Notes: a model not told the origin generated them from the letters alone. Numbered from the stretch's first letter, positions 12,635 to 23,725 are shown. The stretch: 64,000 bases of DNA from Macrocystis pyrifera (GCA_031763025.1 JASSKH010000020.1:3937756-4001755); one strand, 5' to 3'. Numbers and translations: made by a program.

Positions 12635-13640
12635 GATCCTCACAGTTTGGCAGTCCCTTTTGTCTAACGGGGTCCCCTCAAATCTGAGGAGATCCCCTCT
12701 CTCCTTAACGGATCCCCACTAACGTCCGAGGATCCCCACTCATCTTGGGGGATCCCTACCAACCTTAGGGCATTTCCACCTCGCCATAGTGGATGCCCAA
12801 CAGTCGTGGGGGATACCCAACGGCCTTGGGAGACCCTCACAATGTGTGTATTGTATGCGCATCCAACCTGGACGAGTCGTAGGTGATAGAGCGTCTGTAT
12901 TCAGTTACTTCATTTCATATTATCGTGAGAATTGGGAGATCCCCGATCACCATTTGGGTGATATGCCGATATTACATGATGGCATCGGGCAATCACCCAA
13001 ATGTGATATAGGAATATCACCCGAATGGAAGATTGAAAACTAATGTTGATAGACCATGTTCTTGAAGTGTTTTGAACTCAAGGCGAGAAGAGATACCCCC
13101 TTAGCCTGTTGGGGATCCCCCAAGCCAATAAGATCCCCTCATTATATTATGGACTGAGACTCAATTTCACGCTGGAAACCATGGTTGTTATTTTGGGGGA
13201 TCCCCCAAGCCAGTTGGGGATCCCGCAGTTCAAATAGGATCCCCTCATAATACTAAGTGATGTTAAGGACTGGGACCCAAATTTCCGGCTGAATACCATG
13301 ACGTTCTTATGGAGAATTCGATAAGGCAAATGTTGACCCCGTCACAAAAAGGCATCCCCTATAACTATCAACAATATCCCCTATGTCTGTTGGGGATCTT
13401 GCAAGTCAAATAGGATCCCCTCATTACAATAAGGCCTGGGACCCTCATTCCGTGCTGAATACCATGAAGTTCTTTTGGGGGATCCCCTAAGGGAAATGAA
13501 GGTCTCGTAACACAAAGAGATCCTCTGTCTGGCAACAATATCCCCTAAGCCTGTTGGGGATCCCGCAACACTAAGAGGATCCCCTCACAATATGGACTCG
13601 GACCCTAATTTCATGGTCAATACCATATATCTGGTAGATA
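12635..13640 (+). repeat. GGGGATCCCC satellite array
   Basis: Two layers. From 12635 to about 12850, short units of about 30 bp alternate versions of GGGGATCCCC with unrelated 10-15 bp spacers. From about 13100 to 13620, a longer unit appears four times, starting near 13106, 13214, 13388 and 13550 (spacings 108, 174 and 162 bp). It contains CTGTTGGGGATCCC, then AATAGGATCCCCTCAT, then a GGACTGGGACCC...GAATACCATGA block. Because the core is palindromic, the array has strong hairpin potential. Confidence 0.85.
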
Positions 13641-14599
13641 GTATGTAATGGACCTGGTTGCGATTTGGGGGACGCAAGTCAAGGAGAGAGGAGGTCCTTT
13701 TAAAAGTCGTATACAGCACCTCTTCCACTCATGTACTCTTCCATGTCTGCCCTACCACAGAAACAGTTGACCGACCCGCTCCCCTTCCTCAACAATGTTA
13801 ATGTTAGCGGTTCCTGCAATAAAAAGCCAAAATAATATAAAGGTTGGAATGACCCACACTTGTCCTGTACGATCTGTCCGCCCTACCAGAACAATGCTCA
13901 TTAGAGTCAGGTTTGGGCAAATCACATCCTATCACTGCAAATATCAAAACTGACCACACAGGTCTACGGAGCGAGGCCTATCACCCAAGACACGTATTCT
14001 GCTATCTCGTCTGGTGGCACGACTTACGACACCACCAAGCTTACACGCCAGCAGATACTTTCGCGTCACCTTGTACCTCGCATATGACCATATCTTCCCA
14101 CGCACAAACCAAGCCCAAGTAACAGGCAACATTACCCTCTTGCGGGTACTGATGGCCCAATTAGGTCGAGGCGGACTTCTCGAAGGTGAATATCGATCGT
14201 TGCAAGCCTGGGTCCGCATGAACGCGCTCTTTCCTCATAGATATGCATACTGCAACCAGGACTACTCTCGCGAAACGCAACATCGTGAAAAAGATCGAAC
14301 GAAGGACATGCGACGCAAATATGCTGCCAATCCATGAAATTGTGTAATTACGGACACCAAACATCAAGTTTCTTCAAGGTGTTGCCCAGCGTCCTCCTGC
14401 GTCCGCCTTCATCAACAGAATATAGCTAGTGCAGATTATTTAGACGTCCTCGTCCGTCATCATTTATAACGGAGGGTGGCGGTAAAAAACTTTCTCGCAG
14501 GATGTCCGTAGCCCCTGTTCTGGGATGTAGTACACGAAAATACCTGTGCTTTTGTTTTTTTTTAATGGGGACACACAGAAGTGGGAGGAATATACCTGG
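13641..14599. other. unassigned spacer with one 128-codon open frame
   Basis: A plus-strand frame is open from about 13953 to 14338 (LVARLTTPPS near its start, ending KYAANP). It follows a possible splice acceptor (GACCACACAG|G at about 13963). Another frame over the first part is equally protein-like, so I do not call a gene. Confidence 0.2.
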
Positions 14600-14619
14600 C
14601 ACCTTGAACGTTATCTGTC

Positions 14620-15250
14620 CGGGGCTTTTTCAATCGAAAATCCTACGGTCCGGTTCGGTGCGGTTTAGAAAATCGAAAATTGTAGGGTGCAGTTCGACGC
14701 GGGTTTCAGGTATTGTAAATCTTACGGGGCGGTTCGGTTTTGTGATATATACTACTTTGCGGTTCGGTCTTGTTTTCAAAAAAATGAAATCCTACGGTGC
14801 GGTTCGGTTTCGTGATAAATCCTACTGTGCGGTTTTGTGCGTTTTTCAAAAATCGGAAATCCTACAGAGCGGTACGGTGCGGGTTTAGAAAATCGGAAAT
14901 CGTACGGTGCGGTTCGGTTTTGATATATATCATAATGTCGGGTTCCGTTCGGTTCGCCGTTTAATCGGTTTGTCGACGGAGCGGTTACAATCCGCGTGGG
15001 GAAAACCCTACAACACACGATTTTCTCCACGGTGCACCGTGTATTTAAACCGAACAAAACCGCGGTTTTGTACGGTTCTCAGGCTTTTGATCACGGCACT
15101 AACGAAACCGTTGTTTCTCTACGATGCACCGTATGTAAAAACCGCACGAAACCGGCGGTTTCGTGCGGTTTCTGACGCGTTTTGTTCGGGCACTAAAACA
15201 CTATCGAAACCGCTACAGGCAGCGTATCACTAAACCGTACGAGCCCGGTT
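14620..15250 (+). repeat. left array of composite element A (CGGTGCGGTT units)
   Basis: About eight units of 30-40 bp, each TCCTACGGTGCGGTTCGGT followed by a T-rich linker and AAATCGGAAA or TGATATAT. They are followed by two larger units that carry the palindrome AAACCGCGGTTTCGTACGG and the phrase CGGGCACTAA(C/T)GAAACC. Frames that read through this array on both strands are repeat by-products. Confidence 0.85.
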
Positions 15251-15829
15251 CGTACAGTTTGCGTGCCAGGAACATAATTTTTACTTTATGCTTTATACGC
15301 AAAGTCAAGAGAGCAACAACACGATAACACAAAAAATCAGATTCAGCAAACAAAAATAGATCAAAATATAAAATATACAAAGTTCCCCTCCGGGAGGTGC
15401 CGTATGAATAGGGGAGTGGCGCAAGAGCGAAATAATATTCGTATGCAACCCCGCACACTTGTGTAGAAGGAGTACCTGCATCCCCCCATCATTTTAACCT
15501 GAAGAGCACACAGCATATTTTTGAGGACAGACTATTATACTGTTCACGGAATTATAGTGTGAGATCATTCCTACAATAATATAAATTAGGGTGGTAGCGG
15601 TAAGTGGATATATTGATCCCGCCGACTCGCGGCGATTAATTCGTAAGTACAAAAAAGTTGCGCGAGGTCGAGGTTGCGCCATAATACTTTGTGACCGGTT
15701 GAGTAAGGTACAGCACATACATACTGGCACAATATATATATGTTCCCCCAAAATAAATGTTTCTTGGTGCTCACAGGGTGACATCAAGGTTTCACAGATA
15801 AATGCTCGAGAACAAATCGTAGTCCGAGC

Positions 15830-16740
15830 ACTGAGAGTATTGGAGTACTGGCGGCAAAAATATTGCCAGCACTGAGAAGGCCCAAATACTGAGAGTAATG
15901 AGAGTGTGAGCAGTACCGAACCCCGAGAATACAGGAAAGCATGTACCCGCAGTAGTATCGAAACACGAAATACTTGGAGTAAAGGCAAAATATGCGCAGT
16001 ACAGAACCTCGGGATACTGAGAGTATTTCGCGGTACATGCATGATGTATATTCCTCGCAAATGCGTATCTCGAAATACTGCCAGACTGCTTTAAAAAATA
16101 AGTACTCAAATCGTCTCCAGCGAAAGTGGTTTTCTCCAACTCCCACTCGTGTGGGACTATCTGGGTGTGTTTGGTGCCGAACGCTGGGCCCGAGAATTGT
16201 CGACGCGATGCACAGACGGTTGAAGTATGCATCATACTCGAAGTATACTGGGCATATTGAGGGTATTTCACCACTGCGAGTAGTACTGAGTCTCGCACAA
16301 GAAGCAGCAGTACGAACACTATACCAACGGACGAAATACTGCTACTATTGACTGTAGACTAGAATACTTGTAGTACCTGCGGTTGAGAACCCCGAGACAC
16401 TTGGAGCGCAACAGGGGGTATCCACGCCAGCAGCAGACGGACGAAATACTGCTACTACTGACTGTAGACTAGAATACTTGTAGTAGCCGCGGTTGAGAAC
16501 CCCGAGACACTTGAAGCGCAACAGGGGGTATCCACGCCAGCAGCAGTAGCGAACCCCGTATTGGTGCGAGCCCGAAAGTATACGAAGTAGTATCGACAGA
16601 ACCTCAAAATACTGCGAGTACTCGCAGTATCTCGAGTACAAAACCCCCGAAATACTGCGAGTGTACGAAGTACCTACGATAATAATCAGTATTTTCTCGA
16701 AAACACTTTGCTTCACTCCCAACTATTGGGAGTAGCTGAG
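15830..16740 (+). repeat. degenerate GAGTACT/AATACTG array
   Basis: About 50-60 bp units of the form GCAGTAC-GAACCCCGA-ATACT--GAGTATT repeat with heavy divergence. The 188-codon minus-strand frame over 15494-16060 and its neighbours only read this array. Related sequence recurs at 53455-53590. Confidence 0.65.
16327..16546 (+). repeat. recent tandem duplication, 110 bp unit
   Basis: Positions 16327-16436 repeat at 16437-16546 with only about four mismatches (for example TATTG/TACTG, GTACCTGC/GTAGCCGC, TTGGAG/TTGAAG). It begins ACGGACGAAATACTGCTACT and ends CCACGCCAGCAGCAG. It lies within the older degenerate array and is much younger than it. Confidence 0.9.
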
Positions 16741-16811
16741 AAATGTTGAGCTGTGAACGCACGTCACACGTAAGCGCGCCCGAAATCTTGACCTTAGGTA
16801 AAAAAAATCAC

Positions 16812-17010
16812 AAGTAACTTGCATAATATCATATTATACGTTCAGAAAAGCAAGGTGGATGAATGTACTGGTTGGTACAAAAAAAGTCAGAAGTGGAAAA
16901 TAAACACACACAACTTGTATTATTACAGTATATCATACTATACGCTCAGAAAAGCAAAATGTGTGAACGAATGTATTAATACTATGTTGTAGTCCTGGTA
17001 CAAAAGTGAA
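16812..17010 (+). repeat. diverged direct repeat, about 100 bp unit
   Basis: AACTTGCATAATATCATATTATACG...TCAGAAAAGCAAGGTGGATGAATGTA is followed about 100 bp later by AACTTGTATTATTACAG...ATACTATACGCTCAGAAAAGCAAAATGTGTGAACGAATGTA. Both copies then lead to GGTACAAAA. Confidence 0.7.
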
Positions 17011-17024
17011 ATATACAAAAAGCG

Positions 17025-17105
17025 TGGATGGTGCGAGTCGAACCTCGGAAACGAAAATTTTATCGCGCGCAGTATAAACGTCTACGCTAGAAGAGTGCTC
17101 GTACA
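17025..17105 (-). other. tRNA-like fragment (possible SINE head)
   Basis: On the minus strand an A-box-like TAGCGTAGACG is followed, about 35 bp later, by a B-box-like GGTTCGACTCG. The acceptor, D and T stems do not close properly, so this is not a working tRNA. It could be a second tRNA-derived SINE head or chance. Confidence 0.3.
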
Positions 17106-17969
17106 ACGTGCACGTCGTGTTTTTTAACACTTTGCACGATTACCTACAGCACAGGTGGAGCAGTGGCAATGCTGGATCACACACATAGTAGTTCGTGGCG
17201 TGGTCAAGTGATCGATCGAATAAACCAACTGTGTGTGATAGCCGCAGTACGATCATGCCATCCGCGCAAGGTGTGCCCACTGCTGCTGCTGCTGCTGAGC
17301 AGCTGGGCAGCAGGGTCGTGGTGCTGTAGGAAGCTGGAGGAAAGCGCACTCTGTGCACTGCTGTGGCTATTGTTCTCTAGGCGGTGGTCCGTGCTCCGTG
17401 CAACACAAAAATATGTACAGGGATAATATATACGTCATCCTGGGTATATTCGGATCAATAACTATATGGCAAACGGTGGAATGCGGACTGCAGGATCCGA
17501 CAAACGCAACCAACCACAGCAACACTGCGCAAATGGGTGTGTCGCACACGCACGGCGGGTGGGCGGGGGGGCGGCAGCGTTGGGACGTTGGGATCTGTGC
17601 ATGTGTTGTCTGTTGTGTACCTGGTATATGTCTGGAGCTGTGTGCTCACAGCTCGTGAGAGCCTAGGGGAGAAAACAGACAGCATGATGACATGTTATTA
17701 TGTATGTATCGATACGTACGTACAAAGTAAGGCCTCTTACTGAAATCAGGGAAATCGTCTTATCCACTCCCGCTGGAAAAAAACTTTGAGCGCCCGCCAC
17801 GCGCTTCAGAGTGCGCGCATCGCGCCGAGACCTAGACCAATGTGTCCGGCACGGCTTCCCGTGTCCGTGTACTTAGTGTTTTGCCTAAAAGTGCTCGTGC
17901 GAAGAGAAAAGTTGGCAAAAGTACGAAAATTTGACAAATATACGTATACATATATTTTTTATAAAAAAA

Positions 17970-18560
17970 CATAAATTGTACGATGCGTGCCGGCACAATG
18001 TAAATAATACTGATATTTTTGTACGTTCCGGTTTGTACAGATATCCTATTTTTGCTGATATTTTGATACTTTTCAAAGTTTCCGGCAGGTGTACTTACGA
18101 AGACTCGGAGTATATAATATGTCATAAATATATACACGTAAATATTTACAATTTAACCATTTTTTGTTTTCGACCAAAATAATAATCAAAACATGAAATA
18201 CCATAAGATCAACCAAGCCAGCGGGAACACACGTTTGACACGAAACCGTGCAGAAACCGTCACGAGCCGTGCGAAACCGTGACCCTATTGCACCATTCCG
18301 CGGCCGATGGAACGGTGATTTTTCTACGGTTTCAAGTTAACCGCACCGTTCAGTAACCGATCTGACGGTTTTCGGCACCGTATCTTGACGCACACGGTGC
18401 GGTGCGGTTTCGATGACATTCCTGCATTGCGGTTCGGTGCGGTATTAACAAATCAGGAATTTTACGGGGTGGTTTGGTGCGGTTATCAGATTTTGTGAAT
18501 CCTACGGCGCGCTTCGGTTGGGGGTTTACTATACGGCCGCACGCCTATGGTCTTACCTGG
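17970..18560 (+). repeat. right module of composite element A
   Basis: Begins with the conserved core GATGCGTGCCGGCACAAT and ends with CGGTGCGGTT units (18380-18545). It contains the AAACCGTG-rich block at 18240-18300. Collinear with 54640-54790 joined to 55695-56060, that is, with copy B after removal of the insertion at 54786-55666. Confidence 0.75.
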
Positions 18561-18632
18561 AGCCGGAAAATAAAATAAATTGGCGCGAAGGGCCAAAAAC
18601 GAGGGAGCGAAGCGACCTAATTTTTATTTTTT

Positions 18633-18891
18633 TGATCCCTAAAGGTATAGGCGCAGCTGGCACGGGAACGCGTGGCTGACTCCAGACATGAAACAGAACT
18701 CCTCTTATATTACGTCCTCGCCGTAGAGTTGACTCGACTCACATGCAGTATAGGGTTGCACCTGACGAGTGGCATTAGTGGGCAAATATAACCCCGATAT
18801 CCCAATACCCTTTTGCCGGAATCCCTTCCCAGCGTGGAACTCCCCAATCTGCCATGGATCTTATACGTCGTGTTTCTGAGTACAATCGACA
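18633..18891 (-). repeat. 3' LTR
   Basis: Minus-strand ends TGTCGATTGTACTC and ACCTTTAGGGATCA. It lacks the 8 bp present in the partner LTR near 21922-21931, reading GGTATAGGCGC instead. Confidence 0.75.
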
Positions 18892-18904
18892 TCCCCCCTA
18901 CTCA
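18892..18904 (-). other. polypurine tract
   Basis: Minus strand GAGTAGGGGGGA lies immediately next to the TG that starts the LTR. This position and composition fit the primer for plus-strand synthesis in LTR retroelements. Confidence 0.6.
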
Positions 18905-19384
18905 ATATACACCACCATACTAATATCTCCCCTGCTCTAGTGCATGATCAATATTCCCCTCAGCTCTGTACATTTAAATGTACGACATCGCAGGGCTGAT
19001 ACATCTCAATAAAAATATCAACTCGGATCAAACTCAGAAAGTCAAAAATCCAATCTGTAACTCAAAAATCAAATTCTTGAATCAACACTCAAATCAACAC
19101 TCAAATGCTCAAATCAGTTTTCAATGCTCAAATCCCCAGCCGCTCTGCTGCAAACAAATAAAACTCTCGAAATCCAACGCCAGGTAAAACGGCATTCCTC
19201 TCGGATTCAGTCAGGTTAAACGGCATTTTCCGCGGAATTGGTCCAAAGATATTCCGTGGAATCACGTCGACTTAGTACAGTGATCTCCGGGGTCCTCCCC
19301 TCGCCAAACGCTACTGGTGTCTACAAGCACACTATCATAATCATTAATATTGTCTCCAGCGCGCACGCTCGAAAAGATCAACTT

Positions 19385-19470
19385 ACGAATTCGGCGAGAC
19401 TTCAACCCCCGACGCACCCTAGGGAATTATGTGGCACTACCTGCTAGACCACTCAGTCAGTACTGACTGG
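19385..19470 (-). other. class II tRNA-like SINE head inside the LTR element
   Basis: On the minus strand, GACTGAGTGGTCTAGCAGG resembles the D-arm of a Leu- or Ser-type tRNA. A small hairpin CCCTAGGG stands where a long variable arm would be, then a B-box-like GGGTTGAAGTCTC. The stems are imperfect, so it is not a functional tRNA. About 200 bp downstream on the same strand is GC-rich and could be the SINE body. It differs from the SINE at 62-399 and would be a second family. Confidence 0.35.
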
Positions 19471-21906
19471 AACAAAAGCACAATTTTTCAAGAACAAAAA
19501 CAAACCATACTCTCAATTTCCGAAACACTACCCAAACCTTCCAAATCAGAAAACATTTCAAATGGACGGCACACGCCCCCAGGCGCCTCATAGTCTCTCT
19601 TTAGTCTCGTCAAAAACCGCTCCGTCTATTTTATAGGAAATTAATGCAAAAATCATGGGAAAATACCACAGTAGCCATACTCATCAAGAAAAATATTTCA
19701 GCAATGAAAAGCCAGAGATCACAAGGGACCCCGTTCCTCCGGACAGGAGTCTCTCCTTATCCCCTACTCCCGCTATAGATACGCAGATCGCGACGGTAAT
19801 GCGAGATAGCATACATTCCTTCACTTGAATTTCATTCGACGTTGAAACGACTCGAAAACTCCATAACTCTCGCGGAATCCAAATCGACCAGAAAAACAAT
19901 TCCAAAATACGAATACTGAAAATATTCATCGAGATTCACATGCAACCACATTTCAATAAGAATCACACCGTTGCCCCCAACACTACTGTTGTTGCCTCCG
20001 CCGCGGCTGTATCTCCGTCCGGTCTCATGGCGTCACCGCAGCTCGGGTCATACAGCTATTTCTCCTGGGTGAAATCAAACATCGCCTCCGCAGCATTGAC
20101 CCGGCGTACAGAAGGGATGGGACATGCATTCGAGCGATTAGGTCTGCCTTGGGTGTTTCGCTCTTTTCACGCATTCACTGCTTGCAAACTCCTCTTTGGT
20201 GCAATGGTTCAACTTCTCAAATGCTACTGCAAATAAACAGGCACTTGTAAACGTGAATATCTGGTCCCACATCAAACCCATGTATTCCTCGACCACTATA
20301 TACTACAGTACGTACTTGATGAACATATACAGCAGTCCCAGGTAAACCGTTTTCGTCGCAGCTCACAGTACCATAAAACTTCTGCTGCTGTACTATTTAA
20401 GTATACTGCTCCGTCGACGAATATCCTGCCTTTTTTTGGCGCGTAACAAGTGGCGCTGGTCGTGCTACACAGCTACACACCAACCCAACAACTCAAAAAC
20501 GAGATATCCGCATACAAAGATGTGAATATGTGGAATGCCGTAAACAGACGTGTTGCTGTAGTTGGGCACAAGGGTTCATCACGTACACCTCTTCCTGCTG
20601 TACTTGCTCGGTTCTGCCAGCATCAGACCAATGCAATGCCAAACTCAGCAATAGGGTGGGAATATCAATTCTCTTACTGTATATGATACGTAATGACTTC
20701 AAAAAGGTGAACATGGGCAAAGGGTCTTCGTGCACTCATTGAGGTCACATCATTCGCGCGTATCCCAACTAAATTCTAGACTTCCTTTCTTTACCCTGTT
20801 CATTTCCTACTCGTACTCGTGTCGATATCCAACCAGAGCCCTCGACCAGTCAATCATAAATCAGACAGACGTCATAGTCCTACAGCAGTGCGTCTACAGG
20901 AAAACTTCAGTGAGGGAAGCTATACGTATACGTGTACGTCTGTGCATCTCATTTCATTTCCAACAATCTCAAATAGATATGAACCTCCAATGTTCGCAGA
21001 TTCTCTACCATTCTTAAATCGACATACAATCAATCTAAAAACGGAACTCACCACAGCAATCAATCAACAAATAAAGTCTAATGCGCCTGGTGCGGACATA
21101 AGTCCTTGCTTCTGGCGCCTTGATCCCTTCTCTTTCATCCTCTCTCTCTGCGGCAGAGCATCCCGAACAGATGATGCAGGATCCTCCCCCAGCGCCCATC
21201 TTCACTCTCTCCCTCGTCTCCTTCCTCGGGGGCAACGCCCCCCCCCATCAACCACCTGCGGGCGTGGTGCTTCAGAAGTCCAGGCAAACGATTCTGCCAG
21301 AACACTTGCAGCGTCGCTCCCGCGGTCTCCATCTTCCCTCCCGGCTCCTGCGGGCCAAACTCCCTCTGTTATATAATAATACACGTTCTGCATTTACGTC
21401 GCCAGCGCGCAGCGAACCCACATGTTCAGGTAGATGCCTGGCTATCCTGGGGTGTTGCAGCAGCGACGGTTACGCGGCGGTCAAGACGACGTCGGCGATA
21501 TCGGTGCTTACTGCATGCGCTTCATCGTCGCAACAAAAGTTCAGCAATCTTCTGACTGCTGACGTTGCTGACGGTGCTGCTGGAGCTGCTGCTGTCCCTG
21601 CAACTACTACTCTCCAGCACCTTCGCCACCAGTGCCAAGTGATTGTACCAGGTCCGGCTCAAACTTGGCCTTGCTGGGATCGCTGCTGCTCCTGGTGCGG
21701 CAGCTCTTGAGTCTTCTTCTCACACACACACACGTCCTCTCCTCCAGGACCTCGATCTCATCATCAAATTACATACACGCTGGCTCCCTCACGAAGTACA
21801 TCATCTTAAAATAATAGACATGCTGGAAGCAGGTTCCCACCTCTTTGGGTTGGCCTGGGCTACGCTTGCCACTAGAAGATCACCGGTATCCCACGAGTGT
21901 GTCGAT

Positions 21907-22173
21907 TGATCCCTAAAGGTATACCCTGGTAGGCGCAGCTGGCACGGGAACGCGTGGCTGACTCCAGACATGAAAAATAACTCCTCTTATATTACATCCT
22001 CGCTGTAGAGTTGACTAGTCTCACATGCAGTATAGGGTTGCACCTGACGTGTGGCATTGGTGGGCAAAAATAACCCCGATATCCCAATACCCTACCGCCG
22101 GAATCCCTTCCAAGCGTGGAACTCGCCAATCTACCATGGATCTTATATGTCGTGTTTCTGAGTACAATCAACA
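21907..22173 (-). repeat. 5' LTR, carrying an extra TA-flanked hexamer
   Basis: Partner of 18633-18891. Its whole 8 bp excess lies at one point: the partner's GGTATAGGCGC is here GGTATACCCTGGTAGGCGC, i.e. CCCTGG plus a duplicated TA. LTRs are identical at insertion, so this indel arose later. Confidence 0.8.
21922..21931. other. TACCCTGGTA, candidate transposon excision footprint
   Basis: An 8 bp insertion relative to the partner LTR, arranged TA-CCCTGG-TA at a single ancestral TA. It resembles the window-wide word TACCWGGTA. Tc1/mariner-type transposons leave such TA-bounded scars when they excise. Confidence 0.5.
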
Positions 22174-22556
22174 TGTTTTTTGCCGATAGGCGAGAATAAA
22201 TATTTCGTATGGCGGTGGGTGCAGGCTGCGTTTGTCTGTCACTAAAGTTGTAATTTTGTACTACTGATTGCGAGAGCTGTACCCGACCGATTTCCACACG
22301 CCCGACATCTACAGAAGCAGACGATCGTGGGCTAACGCGTGAAACTTGTTTCGCTGCACAAATGGTATCGAGTTGGTCACGGTCGGAGTGCTGCTTTGGT
22401 CTTGGTTATGGTTTGGGGGCGGGACAATTTTGTTTGTAGTTCGACTTCGTTTTCTGTGAACGCACACGGCCTACGGCATGTAACAGACAAACTCGCTTTC
22501 TCTATATATCTACTGGTACTGGCCGACTATACGTGTACTACAGCTTTTGGGTCTGT
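22174..22556. other. no gene recognised (3' flank of spliced gene candidate)
   Basis: Low-information sequence downstream of the last candidate exon of the minus-strand gene. No polyadenylation motif stands out. Confidence 0.4.
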
Positions 22557-23312
22557 TTACACTTGTCCACAACACAGATGCTGGATACGTTTGCCTTGAT
22601 GTTCTCCATCTAGTAGGTTCGCTTTTGTTTGCTCGCCTTTCCTCTGGATATTTAAAATCGGTCAGACGGTGTTTTTCTGCAGCAACCGGTTCATTTTGCC
22701 TACGATAATTCCACGAGCACTTACTTACCGTGAGAAAGAAGCTAGCCTGGTCGGATGAAGCCAACAACACGCAGAAACATTCTTCGTCGCTCACTTCTCC
22801 TAGAGCCACCCGAAACATGTAAACCCAACAAGTTCTTCGCATGTATCTCAAACAAATGCCTCTCTCAGAACCGCCCGTAAGTGTCGGATGTAGTCTGCCA
22901 GGACGGCATCAACATTTCTTGCGGAATAATCAAGACACGTGAACCATACGTTGATTAACAGAGTGCCCAACACGAAAATATAACCACCCTCGTAACAACA
23001 ACAGAGTAAAAACGTCGCCTAATTGCGGTGGCAGAATCTATCCCTGAGGCATATTGGATAGTGCACATGCTGCACGTATCGTGCGCCACAGGGTTTTACC
23101 TCAACAACATTATTCGGGCCGCCCGCACTACACGTGCGCCAACGTCGTGGGCTAGAATTGCAGCCCGTCTGACATATTTCGTCTCGGGCGTGTACAACTC
23201 GCACTCCCCACTGAGTTTCCAATTTTCGTTCATCTCCTTCGGATGCTTAAAAGTCCCGGGCCTGCTCGTCGGGTGCATTTTAGCGCTTAATACATCTTCC
23301 AGCTTCGTCCCG
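22557..23312 (-). CDS. spliced gene candidate, unknown membrane-associated protein (partial)
   Basis: Four minus-strand segments look like exons. (a) 23312-23100, 71 codons: preceded by a good acceptor (CACTTTTGGCAG) and followed by a GTAAAA donor; contains HPTSRPGTFKHPKEMNENWK. (b) 23018-22848: preceded by AATTAG, with a hydrophobic span GYIFVLGTLLINVWF and then DYSARNVDAVLADYIRHLR. (c) about 22851-22729: YMRRTCWVYMFRVALGEV and ASSDQASFFLT, ending at a perfect GTAAGT donor. (d) 22643-22557: follows ATATCCAG and reads RKGEQTKANLLDGEHQGK to a stop. The c-d intron is 85 bp and keeps phase 0. The a-b junction does not keep phase, and b to c needs a one-base shift, so the gene may be decayed or my boundaries wrong. 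No family is recognised. The 158-codon plus-strand frame over 23028-23504 is its antisense shadow. Confidence 0.4.
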
Positions 23313-23725
23313 CTGCCAAAAGTGATTATGATGGTATTTCTATGGTCCTACTGCCATCTTATACCCCCCGGCAAACCCGCAAAACTCTGGATGGAATTGA
23401 CGACAGAACAGCTACCCTCCCCCCCTGATCTCAGGCAGCTTGGTGTTCTGCACATATATATGCTCAAACTGATGGTTGTCAGCTATTCAACATGCAAATT
23501 GTAAGCATTGCCCACGAGTGGCACCTGCGGGGCCTCCACTACCGACGAAAGCGCGGCAGTTGGTCTTGATGGTTGCATCTTTTGCACAAACATCCCTTAG
23601 CGGTTCCCTGGTGTTGATGTGGTCGTGATGCCTGCGTCATCACCCGTGAGACGTCGAACGTGGGGAGGACGTGTCATTTAGCCCAAATGCCGCAAGAAAA
23701 GTTCCGGAATTGTACAGGCCCTCAC

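Larger units (their letters stand above)
14600..18560. mobile_element. composite CGGTGCGGTT element, copy A
   Basis: The left module (14620-15360) and right module (17970-18560) align in order and orientation with 53975-54600 and 54640-54790 plus 55695-56230 of copy B. Shared landmarks include GAAACCGCTACAGGCAGCG, ATACGCAAAGTCAAGAGAGC, GATGCGTGCCGGCACAAT, GGCAGGTGTACTT and the GCCAGCGGG...GAAACCGT block. Copy A carries about 2.6 kb (15360-17960) that is absent from copy B, so it is probably a later insertion or set of insertions. No transposase or reverse transcriptase frame is visible. Repeat-array ends around a short core suggest a non-autonomous element, but the true termini are unclear. 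Confidence 0.6.
18633..22173 (-). mobile_element. LTR retroelement, minus orientation, no recognisable pol
   Basis: Two direct repeats bound it, 18633-18891 (259 bp) and 21907-22173 (267 bp). By eye they differ at about 17 sites plus one 8 bp indel. Read on the minus strand both start TG and end CA. A purine run (GAGTAGGGGGGA) directly abuts the lower-coordinate LTR, as a polypurine tract should, which sets the orientation: the 5' LTR is at 21907-22173. The flanks are A-rich (AAACA and AAAAA), compatible with a degraded 5 bp target duplication but not decisive. A possible primer-binding site is TGGGATACCGG, about 11 bp inside the 5' LTR; this is weak. The 3 kb interior has no protease, reverse transcriptase, RNase H or integrase motif, so the element is non-autonomous or badly decayed. 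Confidence 0.75.

Noticed and set aside
15494-16319. Minus-strand open frames of 188 and 175 codons
   Set aside because: They read through the degenerate GAGTACT array; periodic residues reflect the repeat, not a protein.
21120-21710. Plus-strand 196-codon frame, the longest in the window
   Set aside because: It lies antisense inside the LTR element, is Ser/Pro/Ala-rich from GC- and CTG-rich DNA, and has no motif. A sense-strand gag remnant is possible but not demonstrable.
23028-23504. Plus-strand 158-codon hydrophobic frame
   Set aside because: It overlaps the minus-strand exon candidates, which have splice signals; no signals support this strand.
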